A stretch of DNA of 40,912 nucleotides from NCBI GenBank assembly GCA_003164495.1, contig PLTN01000182.1, positions 1 through 40,912 of the forward strand. Reading direction: 5' to 3'. The notes under the pieces were generated by a model. That model had not been told where the DNA came from. It did not search any database and saw only the letters and a program-made list of their open reading frames with translations. This document shows, in pieces, positions 26,337 through 34,233 of the stretch; within the stretch, counting starts at the first letter, position 1, and every line of letters starts with the position of its first letter. The translations under genes and the position numbers were made by a program. The stretch is from Vulcanimicrobiota bacterium (lineage in GTDB: Bacteria > Vulcanimicrobiota > Vulcanimicrobiia > Vulcanimicrobiales > Vulcanimicrobiaceae).

Positions 26337-27353
26337 TCAGTTTACCGCAGCGAGGATCGCTCGCCGGACGAGTGCTTCGAAGAGCGGGATCTTGTACGCG
26401 TTTTGCGCGAGCGGCGTCGCGCCCTCGAGCGCGCGCTTTGCCGCGTCCGCGGCGACGCGCTCGTCGATGTGCGCACCCTCCAGCAAGGCTTCAGCCGCTC
26501 TTGCCCGATGCGGTACGGGCGCAGCTGCTCCGAGGACGACGGCCGCCCGCAGGCAACGCCCATCGGCTGCCCGATCGATCGCGACGGCAACCTCGGCCAG
26601 CGGCCAATCGAACGAATCCTTTTCGCCCTGCTTGAGGTACACGGAACGTGTGCTCTCCGAGAGCAGCGGCAGTTGCACGGCGGTGAGCACTTCTTGCGGC
26701 TCGAGATCGTTCTCGCGATGGACGTCATCCGTACTCGAGAGGAGAAAGTTCTCGAGGAGCAGCGTTCGAACGTCGCCGCTCGCGTTGGTGAGCTCGACCG
26801 ATGCACCCAGTGCGACCAGCGCCGTGGCAACCGTCGACGGATGAACGATGGCGCAGACGTGGTTGTCGAACAAGGCGTGATGCTGATTCTCGCCGTTGAT
26901 CGCGAAGCAGTGTCCGCCGCCCTTGCGCAAGCAATGGAAGTCGTGCGAGCGAAAGTACCAGCAACGGGGCCGCTGCAAGAGGTTCCCGCCCAGCGTGGCG
27001 ACGTTGCGGATTTGCGGGCTCGCGGCCGCACCGGCAGCTTGCGCCAGGGCGCTATAGCGTCCCTGGATGAGATCGTTCGTCGAAACCTTCGCCAGCGTGA
27101 GGAGCGGCCCGATACGTACCCCGGAGGCACCGGCATCGGTGACACCGTCGAGATGAGGAACTTGCCGTAAATCGATGAGGCCTTGCGGCGCAAGGCCCTC
27201 TTTCATCAGGTCGAGGAGATCGATGCCGCCGGCTTTCAGGAATTTGTCCTGAGACGGGCTCGACTGCGCGACCATTGCGGCGGCGACCGTCGTTGATGCC
27301 GATGCGGCGGCTTCTGCTACCGATTGCGCGCGAACGAAAGCAAACGGTTTCAT
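26337..27353 (-). CDS. Molybdenum hydroxylase FAD subunit with [4Fe-4S] site (PaoB-like)
   Basis: 338 residues, medium subunit of a xanthine-oxidase-family enzyme. FAD-binding region is QIRNVATLGGNLLQRPRCWY, preceded by an N-terminal CO-dehydrogenase flavoprotein domain. Four cysteines (C131, C141, C149, C167, in PRCWYFRSHDFHC, GGGHCF and NHVC) sit in the insert that carries an extra [4Fe-4S] cluster in E. coli PaoB/YagS and in 4-hydroxybenzoyl-CoA reductase beta. Passes electrons between the molybdenum subunit clusters and FAD. Overlaps the large subunit by 4 bp. Confidence 0.9.
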   Translation of the reverse strand: MKPFAFVRAQSVAEAAASASTTVAAAMVAQSSPSQDKFLKAGGIDLLDLMKEGLAPQGLIDLRQVPHLDGVTDAGASGVRIGPLLTLAKVSTNDLIQGRYSALAQAAGAAASPQIRNVATLGGNLLQRPRCWYFRSHDFHCLRKGGGHCFAINGENQHHALFDNHVCAIVHPSTVATALVALGASVELTNASGDVRTLLLENFLLSSTDDVHRENDLEPQEVLTAVQLPLLSESTRSVYLKQGEKDSFDWPLAEVAVAIDRAADGRCLRAAVVLGAAAPVPHRARAAEALLEGAHIDERVAADAAKRALEGATPLAQNAYKIPLFEALVRRAILAAVN

Positions 27354-29698
27354 GACGCGTGCTCCAGGGTCGGAACTTTGCCGAGCGCAGCAAGAACCCG
27401 TGCCGGGGTCATCGGGAGTTCGCGCATTCGTACCCCTATTGCGTTGTAGACGGCATTGGCGATGGCGGGAGCCGTTGCAATGTTCGATGGTTCGGCGATC
27501 CCGTAGGCGTCGGTTGCGCTTTGACCTTGATAGTTCTCGAGAACGACGACATCAATCGCCGGCGTTTCCCGCGAACCCGCGACTTTATATTGCTCGAGAT
27601 TTGGATTAACCATAAGGCCCGTGTGGCGATCCATCACTCGCTCCTCGAACAAGGCGTAAGATAGCCCCATGAGCACGCCGCCCTGGACTTGGCTTTCGAT
27701 TAGCAACGGATTCATCGGGCGCCCGCAATCTTGGACCGCGACCACACGCTCGACGCGGACGATGCCGGTCTCCGTATCGACCGCGACTTCGGCGAATTGC
27801 ACCCCGCCGAGATCTTGGTGCGCCATCGCAGCGTCGGGCCCAGCTGCGTGGCGAAAGCCCATATAGTCGTCCTGCCGCGAGCAGACTGCGCTGATGCGGT
27901 CCGTACGCAAGGCGGCAGCGGCTTCGCAAAAGCTGATGTCGGGCTTCGTCTCGCCGCGAACGCTGATGACGCCGTCGTGAGCAAACAAGGTTGAAGCGGG
28001 AACGCCGAGCTTTCCGGCAAGCTGCTGAAAGAGCATTTCGCGCACACGATATGCCGCAGTGCGCGCGGGCGGGGTGATCGAGGCGGTCGTTCGGCTACCG
28101 TACGAAGGCCCGCCTGGCGGAAACTCGGTATCGCCGATGCGCACCGTGATCTGCGCGGGGCGAAGTCCCAGCTCTTCGGCAACGACCTGAGCGAGAATCG
28201 TCCCGATTCCCGTGCCGATGTCTTGTACGCTCGAAAGAATCTCGACGGAGCCGTCTCGGTAAAGTCGTACCTCGCATGCCGCGTTGGTTTGCACGTTTGC
28301 CGACCAGAGCGATTGCGCGACGCCGAGACCGCGCTTGATCGGCCCGGCGTCTGCGCCGGGCGCGTGCCGGCGATTCCATCCCGCACGTTCGGCCCCGATC
28401 CGTCGCTCTTCGCGCCGAACTGTACTGGGATCGATCCCGTCGCGCAGTTTCAGCGGGTCGAGCTGCAACCGTTCGGCCAGTTCATCGATGGTCTGCTCCA
28501 GCGCAAAAGCGCCGGGCGTATTTCCGGGTCCCCGCATCGCCGAGCCCGGACCCGCGTTGACGAAGACGTCATATTGCGCGCTTTCGAAGTTCGGACAGGT
28601 GTAAAGCGCCTGCGCGATGTTTCCGACGCCGGCCCCGGTTCCGACGCCGGCCGTGCCGTAACTCGTCAATGAGATGGCGGCAAGCGAACCATCTTGGCGT
28701 GCGCCGATACGCAGGCGCTGCCAAGTGCCGGGCCGATTGCCGGAATCGAGTTGCTCCTCTTTGCGATCGAGGACTAAACGCACGGGTGCATTGGCCCGCC
28801 GCGAAAGCCGGACCGCGATGCGGCCATAGTCCCGAAGGGATGATTTCGAACCGAAGCCGCCGCCCATTGCGGACACGATCACGCGGACGCGATGTAACGG
28901 TAAGTCGAATTCCTGCGCCAACGTGGCCCGCACCCCGGCCGTGAACTGTGTCGACGCGTAGACGGTAAGGCCGTCCGGGCGCCAATCAGCGACGATGCCG
29001 TGCGGCTCGAGGCAACAGTGCGTCTGTACGTTGGTGCGGAAGTCGCCGCTGACGATCACGTCGGCTTGCTGCAAGCCGCTTTCGACATCGCCGCGATTCC
29101 CGGCGGAAACAGCCTGCTGCACGTTTCCATTGCGCGGGAGGTAGGGTAAAATCCACTCGTCCTGGAGCGCACGACGTTCTTCGCCGTCGCCGTAGACGAG
29201 CGGCGCCGTCGCCTCACGCGCTTGCTCAAAGTCTACGACGAAGGGGAGTGTTTCATAGTCGACGTGGATCAGACCGAGCGCCGCTTCGGCGATACTCGCA
29301 TCCGTTGCGGCGATGGCGACAATCGGTTCGCCCGCGTAACGAATCGCGGCGGTCGACGGATCGCCGGAAGCGGCGATCACTTCGATGGCCCGGACACCCG
29401 GGTACCGGCCAGCGGCAGAAACGTCGATCGCGCGGATGCGCGCATGCGGCACCGGGGAACGTAAGATGCGCGCGTGCAGCATTCCCGGAAGTTTCACGTC
29501 GACCGTAAAACGCGCAGCGCCGGTTACTTTCGCGAGCGCGTCGATTCTCGGAGTCCGCCGGCCGATAACCTTGAGGTCAGCGTTGGGGGCAAGCGGCGGC
29601 GGCTCGCCGGCAGGAACGGGGCGGTCGATTTCCGTCAGGCCGGTGCTCAAAATTCCCACCGCCAATCGTTCGGTCTGCAACGCTCCGTCGTTTATCAC
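27350..29698 (-). CDS. Molybdenum hydroxylase large subunit (PaoC/XdhA-like)
   Basis: 782 residues from GTG 29698, which overlaps the small-subunit stop; the open frame continues upstream to 30031 only as a shadow of that gene. Motifs: GRRTPRIDALAKVTGAARFT at the N-terminus, MGGGFGSKSS for the cofactor, SAMRGPGNTPGAFALEQTID resembling PaoC and its relatives, and GIAEPSNIATAPAIANAVYN with the active-site Glu. CO dehydrogenase's AYRCSFR loop is absent. It binds molybdopterin and oxidises an aldehyde or N-heterocycle; the substrate is not deducible. No maturation gene (XdhC/PaoD-like) is visible nearby. Confidence 0.9.
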   Translation of the reverse strand: MINDGALQTERLAVGILSTGLTEIDRPVPAGEPPPLAPNADLKVIGRRTPRIDALAKVTGAARFTVDVKLPGMLHARILRSPVPHARIRAIDVSAAGRYPGVRAIEVIAASGDPSTAAIRYAGEPIVAIAATDASIAEAALGLIHVDYETLPFVVDFEQAREATAPLVYGDGEERRALQDEWILPYLPRNGNVQQAVSAGNRGDVESGLQQADVIVSGDFRTNVQTHCCLEPHGIVADWRPDGLTVYASTQFTAGVRATLAQEFDLPLHRVRVIVSAMGGGFGSKSSLRDYGRIAVRLSRRANAPVRLVLDRKEEQLDSGNRPGTWQRLRIGARQDGSLAAISLTSYGTAGVGTGAGVGNIAQALYTCPNFESAQYDVFVNAGPGSAMRGPGNTPGAFALEQTIDELAERLQLDPLKLRDGIDPSTVRREERRIGAERAGWNRRHAPGADAGPIKRGLGVAQSLWSANVQTNAACEVRLYRDGSVEILSSVQDIGTGIGTILAQVVAEELGLRPAQITVRIGDTEFPPGGPSYGSRTTASITPPARTAAYRVREMLFQQLAGKLGVPASTLFAHDGVISVRGETKPDISFCEAAAALRTDRISAVCSRQDDYMGFRHAAGPDAAMAHQDLGGVQFAEVAVDTETGIVRVERVVAVQDCGRPMNPLLIESQVQGGVLMGLSYALFEERVMDRHTGLMVNPNLEQYKVAGSRETPAIDVVVLENYQGQSATDAYGIAEPSNIATAPAIANAVYNAIGVRMRELPMTPARVLAALGKVPTLEHAS

Positions 29699-30174
29699 TC
29701 CGCTACCCCGCCGGCTGCGGCCAACGTTGCTTCGATCACGTGGGGATACGTGCCGCAGCGGCAAAGGTGTCCCCCAATAGCCGTACGGATCTGCTCGGTC
29801 GTCGGATGCGGCGTGTCCTTGAGCAGTGCGGCGCAACTCATAACGAGTCCAGGTGTGCAGAAGCCACACTGAATGGCGTCGTAGTCGATGAATGCGCGCT
29901 GTATCGGCTGTAGGTTGTTGCCGTCGGCGAGTCCCTCGATTGTCGTGACGCTGCGCTCGCCGACATCGGCGAGCAATAGCATGCATGCGCACACAGGTTC
30001 TCCGTCGAGCCAAACCGTGCACGCTGAGCATGCACCCCGGTTACAGGCGATCTTCGTACCGGTGAGTTCGAGCGCTCCACGCAGCGCCTCCGCGAGGGTC
30101 GTCTGTGGTTCGCACCGCAGGGTTCGGTCGACGCCGTTCACGGACACAACGATCTCAGCCATTGTCACTGCCAT
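29695..30174 (-). CDS. Molybdenum hydroxylase [2Fe-2S] subunit (PaoA/XdhC-like)
   Basis: 159 residues. Two [2Fe-2S] sites: plant-type ferredoxin C44, C49, C52, C64 (CNRGACSACTV, then VCAC), and helical C103, C106, C138, C140 (IQCGFCTPG, HLCRCGT). No Tat signal is seen, unlike periplasmic PaoA, so the enzyme is likely cytoplasmic. The TACGGC -10 ends 7 nt before ATG 30174, predicting leaderless translation; a second Met at 30162 is possible. First gene of the three-subunit operon, divergent from 30259. Confidence 0.93.
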   Translation of the reverse strand: MAVTMAEIVVSVNGVDRTLRCEPQTTLAEALRGALELTGTKIACNRGACSACTVWLDGEPVCACMLLLADVGERSVTTIEGLADGNNLQPIQRAFIDYDAIQCGFCTPGLVMSCAALLKDTPHPTTEQIRTAIGGHLCRCGTYPHVIEATLAAAGGVAE

Positions 30175-30181
30175 ACTGCAA

Positions 30182-30214
30182 GCCGTACTTTGAGCGAAAG
30201 AAGAGCTGGTGAAG
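30182..30214 (-). promoter_or_regulatory. Tandem 11-bp repeat promoter (site O)
   Basis: On the minus strand: CTTCACCAGCT, CTTCTTTCGCT, 5 nt, then TACGGC at 16 nt, ending 7 nt before ATG 30174. Only 6 bp separate its block from the divergent site P. Confidence 0.65.
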
Positions 30215-30220
30215 CCGGGG

Positions 30221-30252
30221 GTTCACGAGACATTCATGAGCGGCAATAGACT
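30221..30252 (+). promoter_or_regulatory. Tandem 11-bp repeat promoter (site P)
   Basis: Units GTTCACGAGAC and ATTCATGAGCG, 4 nt, then TAGACT (15 nt after the start of unit 2), ending 6 nt before ATG 30259. Confidence 0.65.
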
Positions 30253-30258
30253 AGTGAT

Positions 30259-30738
30259 ATGACACGCCGCGCGATCGGAATCCTCAGCCTGCTCGTCCTC
30301 GTCTCCTCGGCGGCCGGCGCTACCGGTGGTGTCGTGACCGACGGCTACTGGTGGGATGTTCTTCCGAACGATGCAAAGGGCAATGTCATGACCGGCGCGA
30401 CGGCAGCTTACCAAGCCGGTTGGAGAAGTGGCCTTCTGGCCGGCGAGGGAGCCGGAACTGCGGCGATTACGCGCTCATCGCTGAGCAACGATCAGAAGAT
30501 TGCGTTAGGGCAAACGCTACGCAACGCCGCCGCTGCGGCGATCAGCGGCCAGGCTCCGACCTTCGACGGCAAACAGATCCCCGCGTACGTCGACGGGATG
30601 AACGAGTTTTACGTTAAGCATCCGAACGTAAGCGACTTAGATTTCTCCGCAGTCTTTGCGTGCATTCAGGACAAGCCGAGTCGAACATGCGATGCGGTGG
30701 CTGCCGATTACGCGAAGTCGAGGGCGGCGTCACCGTAG
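30259..30738 (+). CDS. Exported protein of unknown function
   Basis: 159 residues with a Sec-type signal peptide (about 1-21; hydrophobic core IGILSLLVLVSSAAGA, likely cut near the AGA). The mature part starts GGVVTDGYWWDVLPNDAKGN and has helical segments (ATAAYQAGWRSGLLAGEGAG, LGQTLRNAAAAAISGQAPTF) and two cysteines (FACIQDKPSRTCD), which may form a disulfide. No family recognised. Leaderless from site P. Divergent from the molybdenum hydroxylase, sharing its control region. Confidence 0.75.
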   Translation: MTRRAIGILSLLVLVSSAAGATGGVVTDGYWWDVLPNDAKGNVMTGATAAYQAGWRSGLLAGEGAGTAAITRSSLSNDQKIALGQTLRNAAAAAISGQAPTFDGKQIPAYVDGMNEFYVKHPNVSDLDFSAVFACIQDKPSRTCDAVAADYAKSRAASP

Positions 30739-30836
30739 TTCGTGGCCGGTCTATTTTCGCTCCGAGGATGCAAGCGTTCGTCCGCTATACTACCACAGCA
30801 AACGTGTCTAGGAAATGAAGGCCGGCGGCACGGGAA

Positions 30837-30869
30837 CTTCACACGCTCTTCAAATCGCCTTCCGACAAT
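30837..30869 (+). promoter_or_regulatory. Tandem 11-bp repeat promoter (site Q)
   Basis: Units CTTCACACGCT and CTTCAAATCGC, 5 nt, then GACAAT at 16 nt, nearly identical to site M. It drives the triple-BON gene at 30920, which has GAGGAG as ribosome-binding site. Confidence 0.75.
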
Positions 30870-30919
30870 AGCGTGCATCCGGTTCATCCTACCGGAAGCC
30901 CCCCTACGAGGAGTGCCCA

Positions 30920-31573
30920 ATGAAATCGGATCTGAACCTTCAAGAGGACGTTGCGGAAGAGTTGTCGTTCGACCCCAGTGTCGACGCTTCAAGAATCGGT
31001 GTCGCCGCCAAGGATGGCGTCGTCACGCTCACCGGCAAGGTGCCCAGCTACGCTGAGAAAATCGCAGCCGAGAAGGCCGCCAAACGCGTCGCCGGCGTCA
31101 AGGCTGTCGCGCAGGACGTCGAAGTCGAATTGCCGGCCTTCCACCAACGCAACGATACCGATCTCGCCGCGGCGGCGCTCAACGTGCTGGCTTGGGAGAT
31201 CACGCTGCCTAAAGACTCGATCAACGTCAAAGTTGAGCACGGTTGGGTGACGCTCGAAGGCCGCGTCGACTGGCAATTTGTCAGGGGAAACGCGGAACGT
31301 GCCGTTCGTAACCTGATCGGCGTGACCGGCGTCTCCAATCACATCACCGTCACGCCTCATGTCGTCGCCGGCGACGTAAACGACAAAATTCGCAAGACGT
31401 TCGTGCGCAGCGCCGAGATCGACGCAAATCGCGTCATCGTCGAGACGTCGAACGATACGGTGAAGCTCTACGGCTCTGTGCACTCCTGGACCGAACACGA
31501 CGACGCATCGCGCGCAGCATACTCGGTGCCTGGTGTTACCAAAGTCGAAAACCACACGCTCGTCAGCATCTGA
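30920..31573 (+). CDS. Triple BON-domain protein (OsmY-like, cytoplasmic)
   Basis: 217 residues made of three BON domains in a row (about 5-70, 75-145, 150-217). Each has the pattern 'I.V...dG.VtL.G.V.s...k..Ae..a..v.GV..V.n.l', visible as VAAKDGVVTLTGKVPSYAEK, NVKVEHGWVTLEGRVDWQFV and VSNHITVTPHVVAGDVNDKI. No signal peptide, unlike OsmY, so it is probably cytoplasmic. BON domains bind lipid or stabilise other proteins. Close in style to the 73-residue BON protein at 40100. Such proteins recur in low-oxygen stress islands. Confidence 0.92.
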   Translation: MKSDLNLQEDVAEELSFDPSVDASRIGVAAKDGVVTLTGKVPSYAEKIAAEKAAKRVAGVKAVAQDVEVELPAFHQRNDTDLAAAALNVLAWEITLPKDSINVKVEHGWVTLEGRVDWQFVRGNAERAVRNLIGVTGVSNHITVTPHVVAGDVNDKIRKTFVRSAEIDANRVIVETSNDTVKLYGSVHSWTEHDDASRAAYSVPGVTKVENHTLVSI

Positions 31574-31615
31574 ACCGTCCGCGCCGCCGCCGGGTAACCC
31601 GTGTCCGAACGGTTC

Positions 31616-32329
31616 TTATCCGGTGGCTGCGAGTTTGTAGCCGACACCGTGAACGGTGAGGACGTAGCGCGGTTGGTTCGGGTTATCTCCGAGCTTTTGC
31701 CGGAGATTGGCGATGTGCTTATCGAGCGTCCGGTCAAAGACTTCCGTCGCATCGGTATTGACGCTGTCGAGCAGTTGCGCGCGGGTGAGAGCAGCTCCGG
31801 CGTTGAGAAGAAGTACGTCGAGAATGCGATACTCCATCGGCGTTAAGTTAATGCGTGAGCCGTTGAGACGAACTTCGCGAGCGATACGATCGATTTCCAG
31901 ATTGCCGATACGCTGCACGTCGCGCGCCATGTGCTCGAGCGAGCGCGTACGGCCAACGCGGCCGATGATGTTCTTGACTCGTGCAACGACTTCGCGTGGG
32001 CTAAACGGCTTCGATATATAGTCGTCTGCGCCGAGTTCGAGTCCAACGATGCGGTCGAGTTCATCGGAGCGAGCGGTTACCATGAGGATTGGGACGTCGG
32101 AAGACTTGCGTATCGCTTTGAAGACTTCAACCCCCGACATCGTCGGCAAATTGAGGTCGAGCAAAATGGCATCGTAGGCGCCGGTTAGTGCCGCATTCAA
32201 CGCTTGCGCACCATCGAATAGTCCGGTGACGGTGAAACCCTCATCACTCAAATAGCGAGTAAGGAGCTCGACAATGGTTTCCTCGTCGTCGACGACGAGC
32301 ACACGACGTCGCTCGATCGCAGTTTGCAT
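31616..32329 (-). CDS. OmpR/PhoB-family response regulator
   Basis: 237 residues. Receiver domain: VVDDEE, phospho-acceptor D58 (AILLDLNLPTMSG), T85 and K107 (YISKPFSP). A C-terminal winged-helix domain follows (NGSRINLTPMEYRILDVLLL, RTLDKHIANLRQKLGDNPNQ, YVLTVHGVGYKLA). All activation residues are intact. OmpR-type regulators bind 11-bp direct repeats, as seen throughout this window, so it is a candidate for the common regulator. It has no such repeat in its own upstream region and no adjacent kinase. It lies 57 nt after the GH130 gene, probably in that operon. Convergent with the BON gene. Confidence 0.94.
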   Translation of the reverse strand: MQTAIERRRVLVVDDEETIVELLTRYLSDEGFTVTGLFDGAQALNAALTGAYDAILLDLNLPTMSGVEVFKAIRKSSDVPILMVTARSDELDRIVGLELGADDYISKPFSPREVVARVKNIIGRVGRTRSLEHMARDVQRIGNLEIDRIAREVRLNGSRINLTPMEYRILDVLLLNAGAALTRAQLLDSVNTDATEVFDRTLDKHIANLRQKLGDNPNQPRYVLTVHGVGYKLAATG

Positions 32330-32385
32330 TGCAGAATGGTTGTTCGTTGAGCGGGAGGTCTATCCCCGCGGAGTTAGACTTCACA

Positions 32386-33426
32386 TCATAACGTTAAGCG
32401 GCCGCGGCCGATCTCGTAGTCGGCCATGCCATAGTAGATGTCGAAGGTGCGTTCCTCTCTACGATCTATTGCCGTCGGAAAAACAACATGACCGACGGTC
32501 CCGTAGATCTCGCCCGGGACCTCCGGTACAATCAATGGCGTTGTTGAGCGGAAAATAACGCGATCGATCTGCTCCGCGTCATGGACGATAATCCCAGCGC
32601 AATACCGCAGTAGCGCAGCACCGCTGGGATGCTCCAACTCGTCAACTCCATGTATAATGGAGAGCCAGCCTTCGTGTATTCTGACCGGCGGCGCGCCGGC
32701 TCCGACCTTGATGGTGCCCCAATTCGCTGCGGGCAACGTCAGACGATGACTTTCAACGACCGTGCACAAGTTGTGGATGCGCGCTTGCACGGCGGCCAAC
32801 GGTACGTAACCGATCGAGATGCTTTCCCGCCAGCCCGGCGGCAACGCCTGTAGCTCGGCGAGTGCATCCGGGCCTCCGCGGATGGATATCGGCAAGGTGG
32901 GTCGATGGTAGAATGCGAGCGACGTTACGCCCGCCGGCGAGCGTACCGGCTCCGGGAAAAACGCGGCGTCCTTATCGGCGAAGGGCGCGTCACTTCGCGG
33001 GAAATGCATGAGCCCGAGCCGTTCCCATTCGAGGCCATCGGCGGAAACGGCCAATGCAACCTCCGGGCCGCGCGGGCCGAGCGCGACGTAGGCCATGATA
33101 TAGCGATCGATCGCTGTTACGAATGTTACGCGCGGATCCTCACAGCCGTGTCCCCCGGGGCGATCGCGCAATTCATACGGTGCCTTCGGTTTGAGGGCGA
33201 AGCCGCATGGCTCGGCGACGGCGGTTCCGTCGGCGCGCTCAGTCACCCGAAACGATCCGATGCTCGAAATGTTGCCGGGCGCTGCGATGCGAGGATAAAG
33301 CTGTAGTGTGCCGTCACGGAGCCGAGCCGATGCGGGATTGAGCACGCCGAGTCGGTCGTCCATCAAATCACTTGGCTTCAAGATGATGCCCAGCCGCTCG
33401 AAGCGAGGCGAAAGCGATATCGTCAA
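32386..33426 (-). CDS. GH130-family glycoside phosphorylase/hydrolase
   Basis: 346 residues, a five-bladed beta-propeller of the GH130 family (beta-mannoside phosphorylases). Signature stretches: VLNPASARLRDGTLQLYPR, PGGHGCEDPRVTFVTAIDRY, KDAAFFPEPVRSPAGVTSLA, FYHRPTLPISIRG, KVGAGAPPVRIHEGWLSIIH and YYGMADYEIGRGRL. The 'cEDPRv' and 'kD..lFpe' motifs that hold the substrate are kept. The enzyme would split a mannosyl bond with phosphate or water. It sits in a regulatory operon between a phosphatase and a response regulator, with no sugar transporter near. The start overlaps the phosphatase stop by 4 bp. Confidence 0.88.
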   Translation of the reverse strand: MTISLSPRFERLGIILKPSDLMDDRLGVLNPASARLRDGTLQLYPRIAAPGNISSIGSFRVTERADGTAVAEPCGFALKPKAPYELRDRPGGHGCEDPRVTFVTAIDRYIMAYVALGPRGPEVALAVSADGLEWERLGLMHFPRSDAPFADKDAAFFPEPVRSPAGVTSLAFYHRPTLPISIRGGPDALAELQALPPGWRESISIGYVPLAAVQARIHNLCTVVESHRLTLPAANWGTIKVGAGAPPVRIHEGWLSIIHGVDELEHPSGAALLRYCAGIIVHDAEQIDRVIFRSTTPLIVPEVPGEIYGTVGHVVFPTAIDRREERTFDIYYGMADYEIGRGRLTL

Positions 33427-34223
33427 AACGAAGTCATTTTTGGGGCGATCTTTCGAAGCGTCGTTGCGCTTCGGGGTTCCGCCGGGAGGCGGCCCTTGCC
33501 GGTAACCGGCGTTAGGGAGATAACTACCACGGCCGCATCATCGGCCAGTTTTCCCCCGGCATGCACGCGCGCACCTTCGAGGACGCCAAGCGCGGGGTCG
33601 TCGCCCGAGCGGAGCGATCCTGCGACGGCGCGCGCGACGCCCGCGACGCCGAAGAAGGCAACTGACCCGGGCGGCCGGCTTTCGCTTATTCCGTCGGTGG
33701 CGATGATGAGCGTTTCGGTCGGCTCGAGATAAAATAGCGCATCGCAGGGATTGAGCGTAAGAGGGATGCCGAGCATCGGTGCAGTCGGCGGGAGGCTACG
33801 GATATGCTTGTCGCGGCCGAGTACGAACGCGCAGTCCTGGCCCGCCGAGGCGTAGACAACGGTACGCAGCACCGGATGCACGATCGCAAGAAACGCTAGC
33901 GCGTAAGGGAACTCCGCGTCGGACGTACGCAGCGTCCGATCCGCGCAGCCGAGTGCTACGGCCGGGGACGGATCGCTTACGAGCGACGAGACGATGACTT
34001 CGGCCACGGCCGATGAAAGTTCCGCACGCTTTGGACCGTGGCCGGCGATATCGAGAAGAACGGCGGCTGTTCGGCCGGAGTCGAGGAGCAGCGTAAGGGC
34101 TCGATCACCGCAGGCCCCACCGTCGAGATCTGCGGCCTGTACCGCTTGCCAGGTGCGAATACCGAACGATGCCGGCGAGACGTAGTCATCGCGAACGATA
34201 GGTGCGATCGGCGGTCCGGCCAT
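33423..34223 (-). CDS. SpoIIE/RsbU-type PP2C serine phosphatase (paralogue 2)
   Basis: 266 residues from ATG 34223; the frame is open further upstream but overlaps the preceding gene. Metal-binding acidic residues D40 (CGDRAL), D58 (LLDIAGHGP), D177 (IATDGISES) and D228-D229 (LADDAAV) are present. It aligns with the phosphatase at 4789-5496 along its length, including SPAVALGCAD and VVYASAGQDCAFVL. A 26-residue basic C-terminal tail (TPVTGKGRLPAEPRSATTLR) is absent in the other copy. No sensor domain. Likely co-transcribed with the exported protein upstream and GH130 downstream. Confidence 0.87.
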   Translation of the reverse strand: MAGPPIAPIVRDDYVSPASFGIRTWQAVQAADLDGGACGDRALTLLLDSGRTAAVLLDIAGHGPKRAELSSAVAEVIVSSLVSDPSPAVALGCADRTLRTSDAEFPYALAFLAIVHPVLRTVVYASAGQDCAFVLGRDKHIRSLPPTAPMLGIPLTLNPCDALFYLEPTETLIIATDGISESRPPGSVAFFGVAGVARAVAGSLRSGDDPALGVLEGARVHAGGKLADDAAVVVISLTPVTGKGRLPAEPRSATTLRKIAPKMTSF

Positions 34224-34233
34224 GAGGCGCGTG

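Noticed and set aside
29699-30031. A longer start for the molybdenum hydroxylase large subunit.
   Set aside because: The extension is antiparallel-free but out of frame with the [2Fe-2S] subunit gene on the same strand, is Arg-rich shadow sequence, and the family begins close to GTG 29698.
30784-30795. TATACT near 30785 as a further promoter before the BON gene.
   Set aside because: No -35 box and no repeat units are at suitable spacing, and site Q already explains the start.
31574-31615. An AACCGT/ACGGTT pairing between the convergent BON and regulator genes as a terminator.
   Set aside because: Six bp with a loop of about 30 nt and no T-run; too weak to call.
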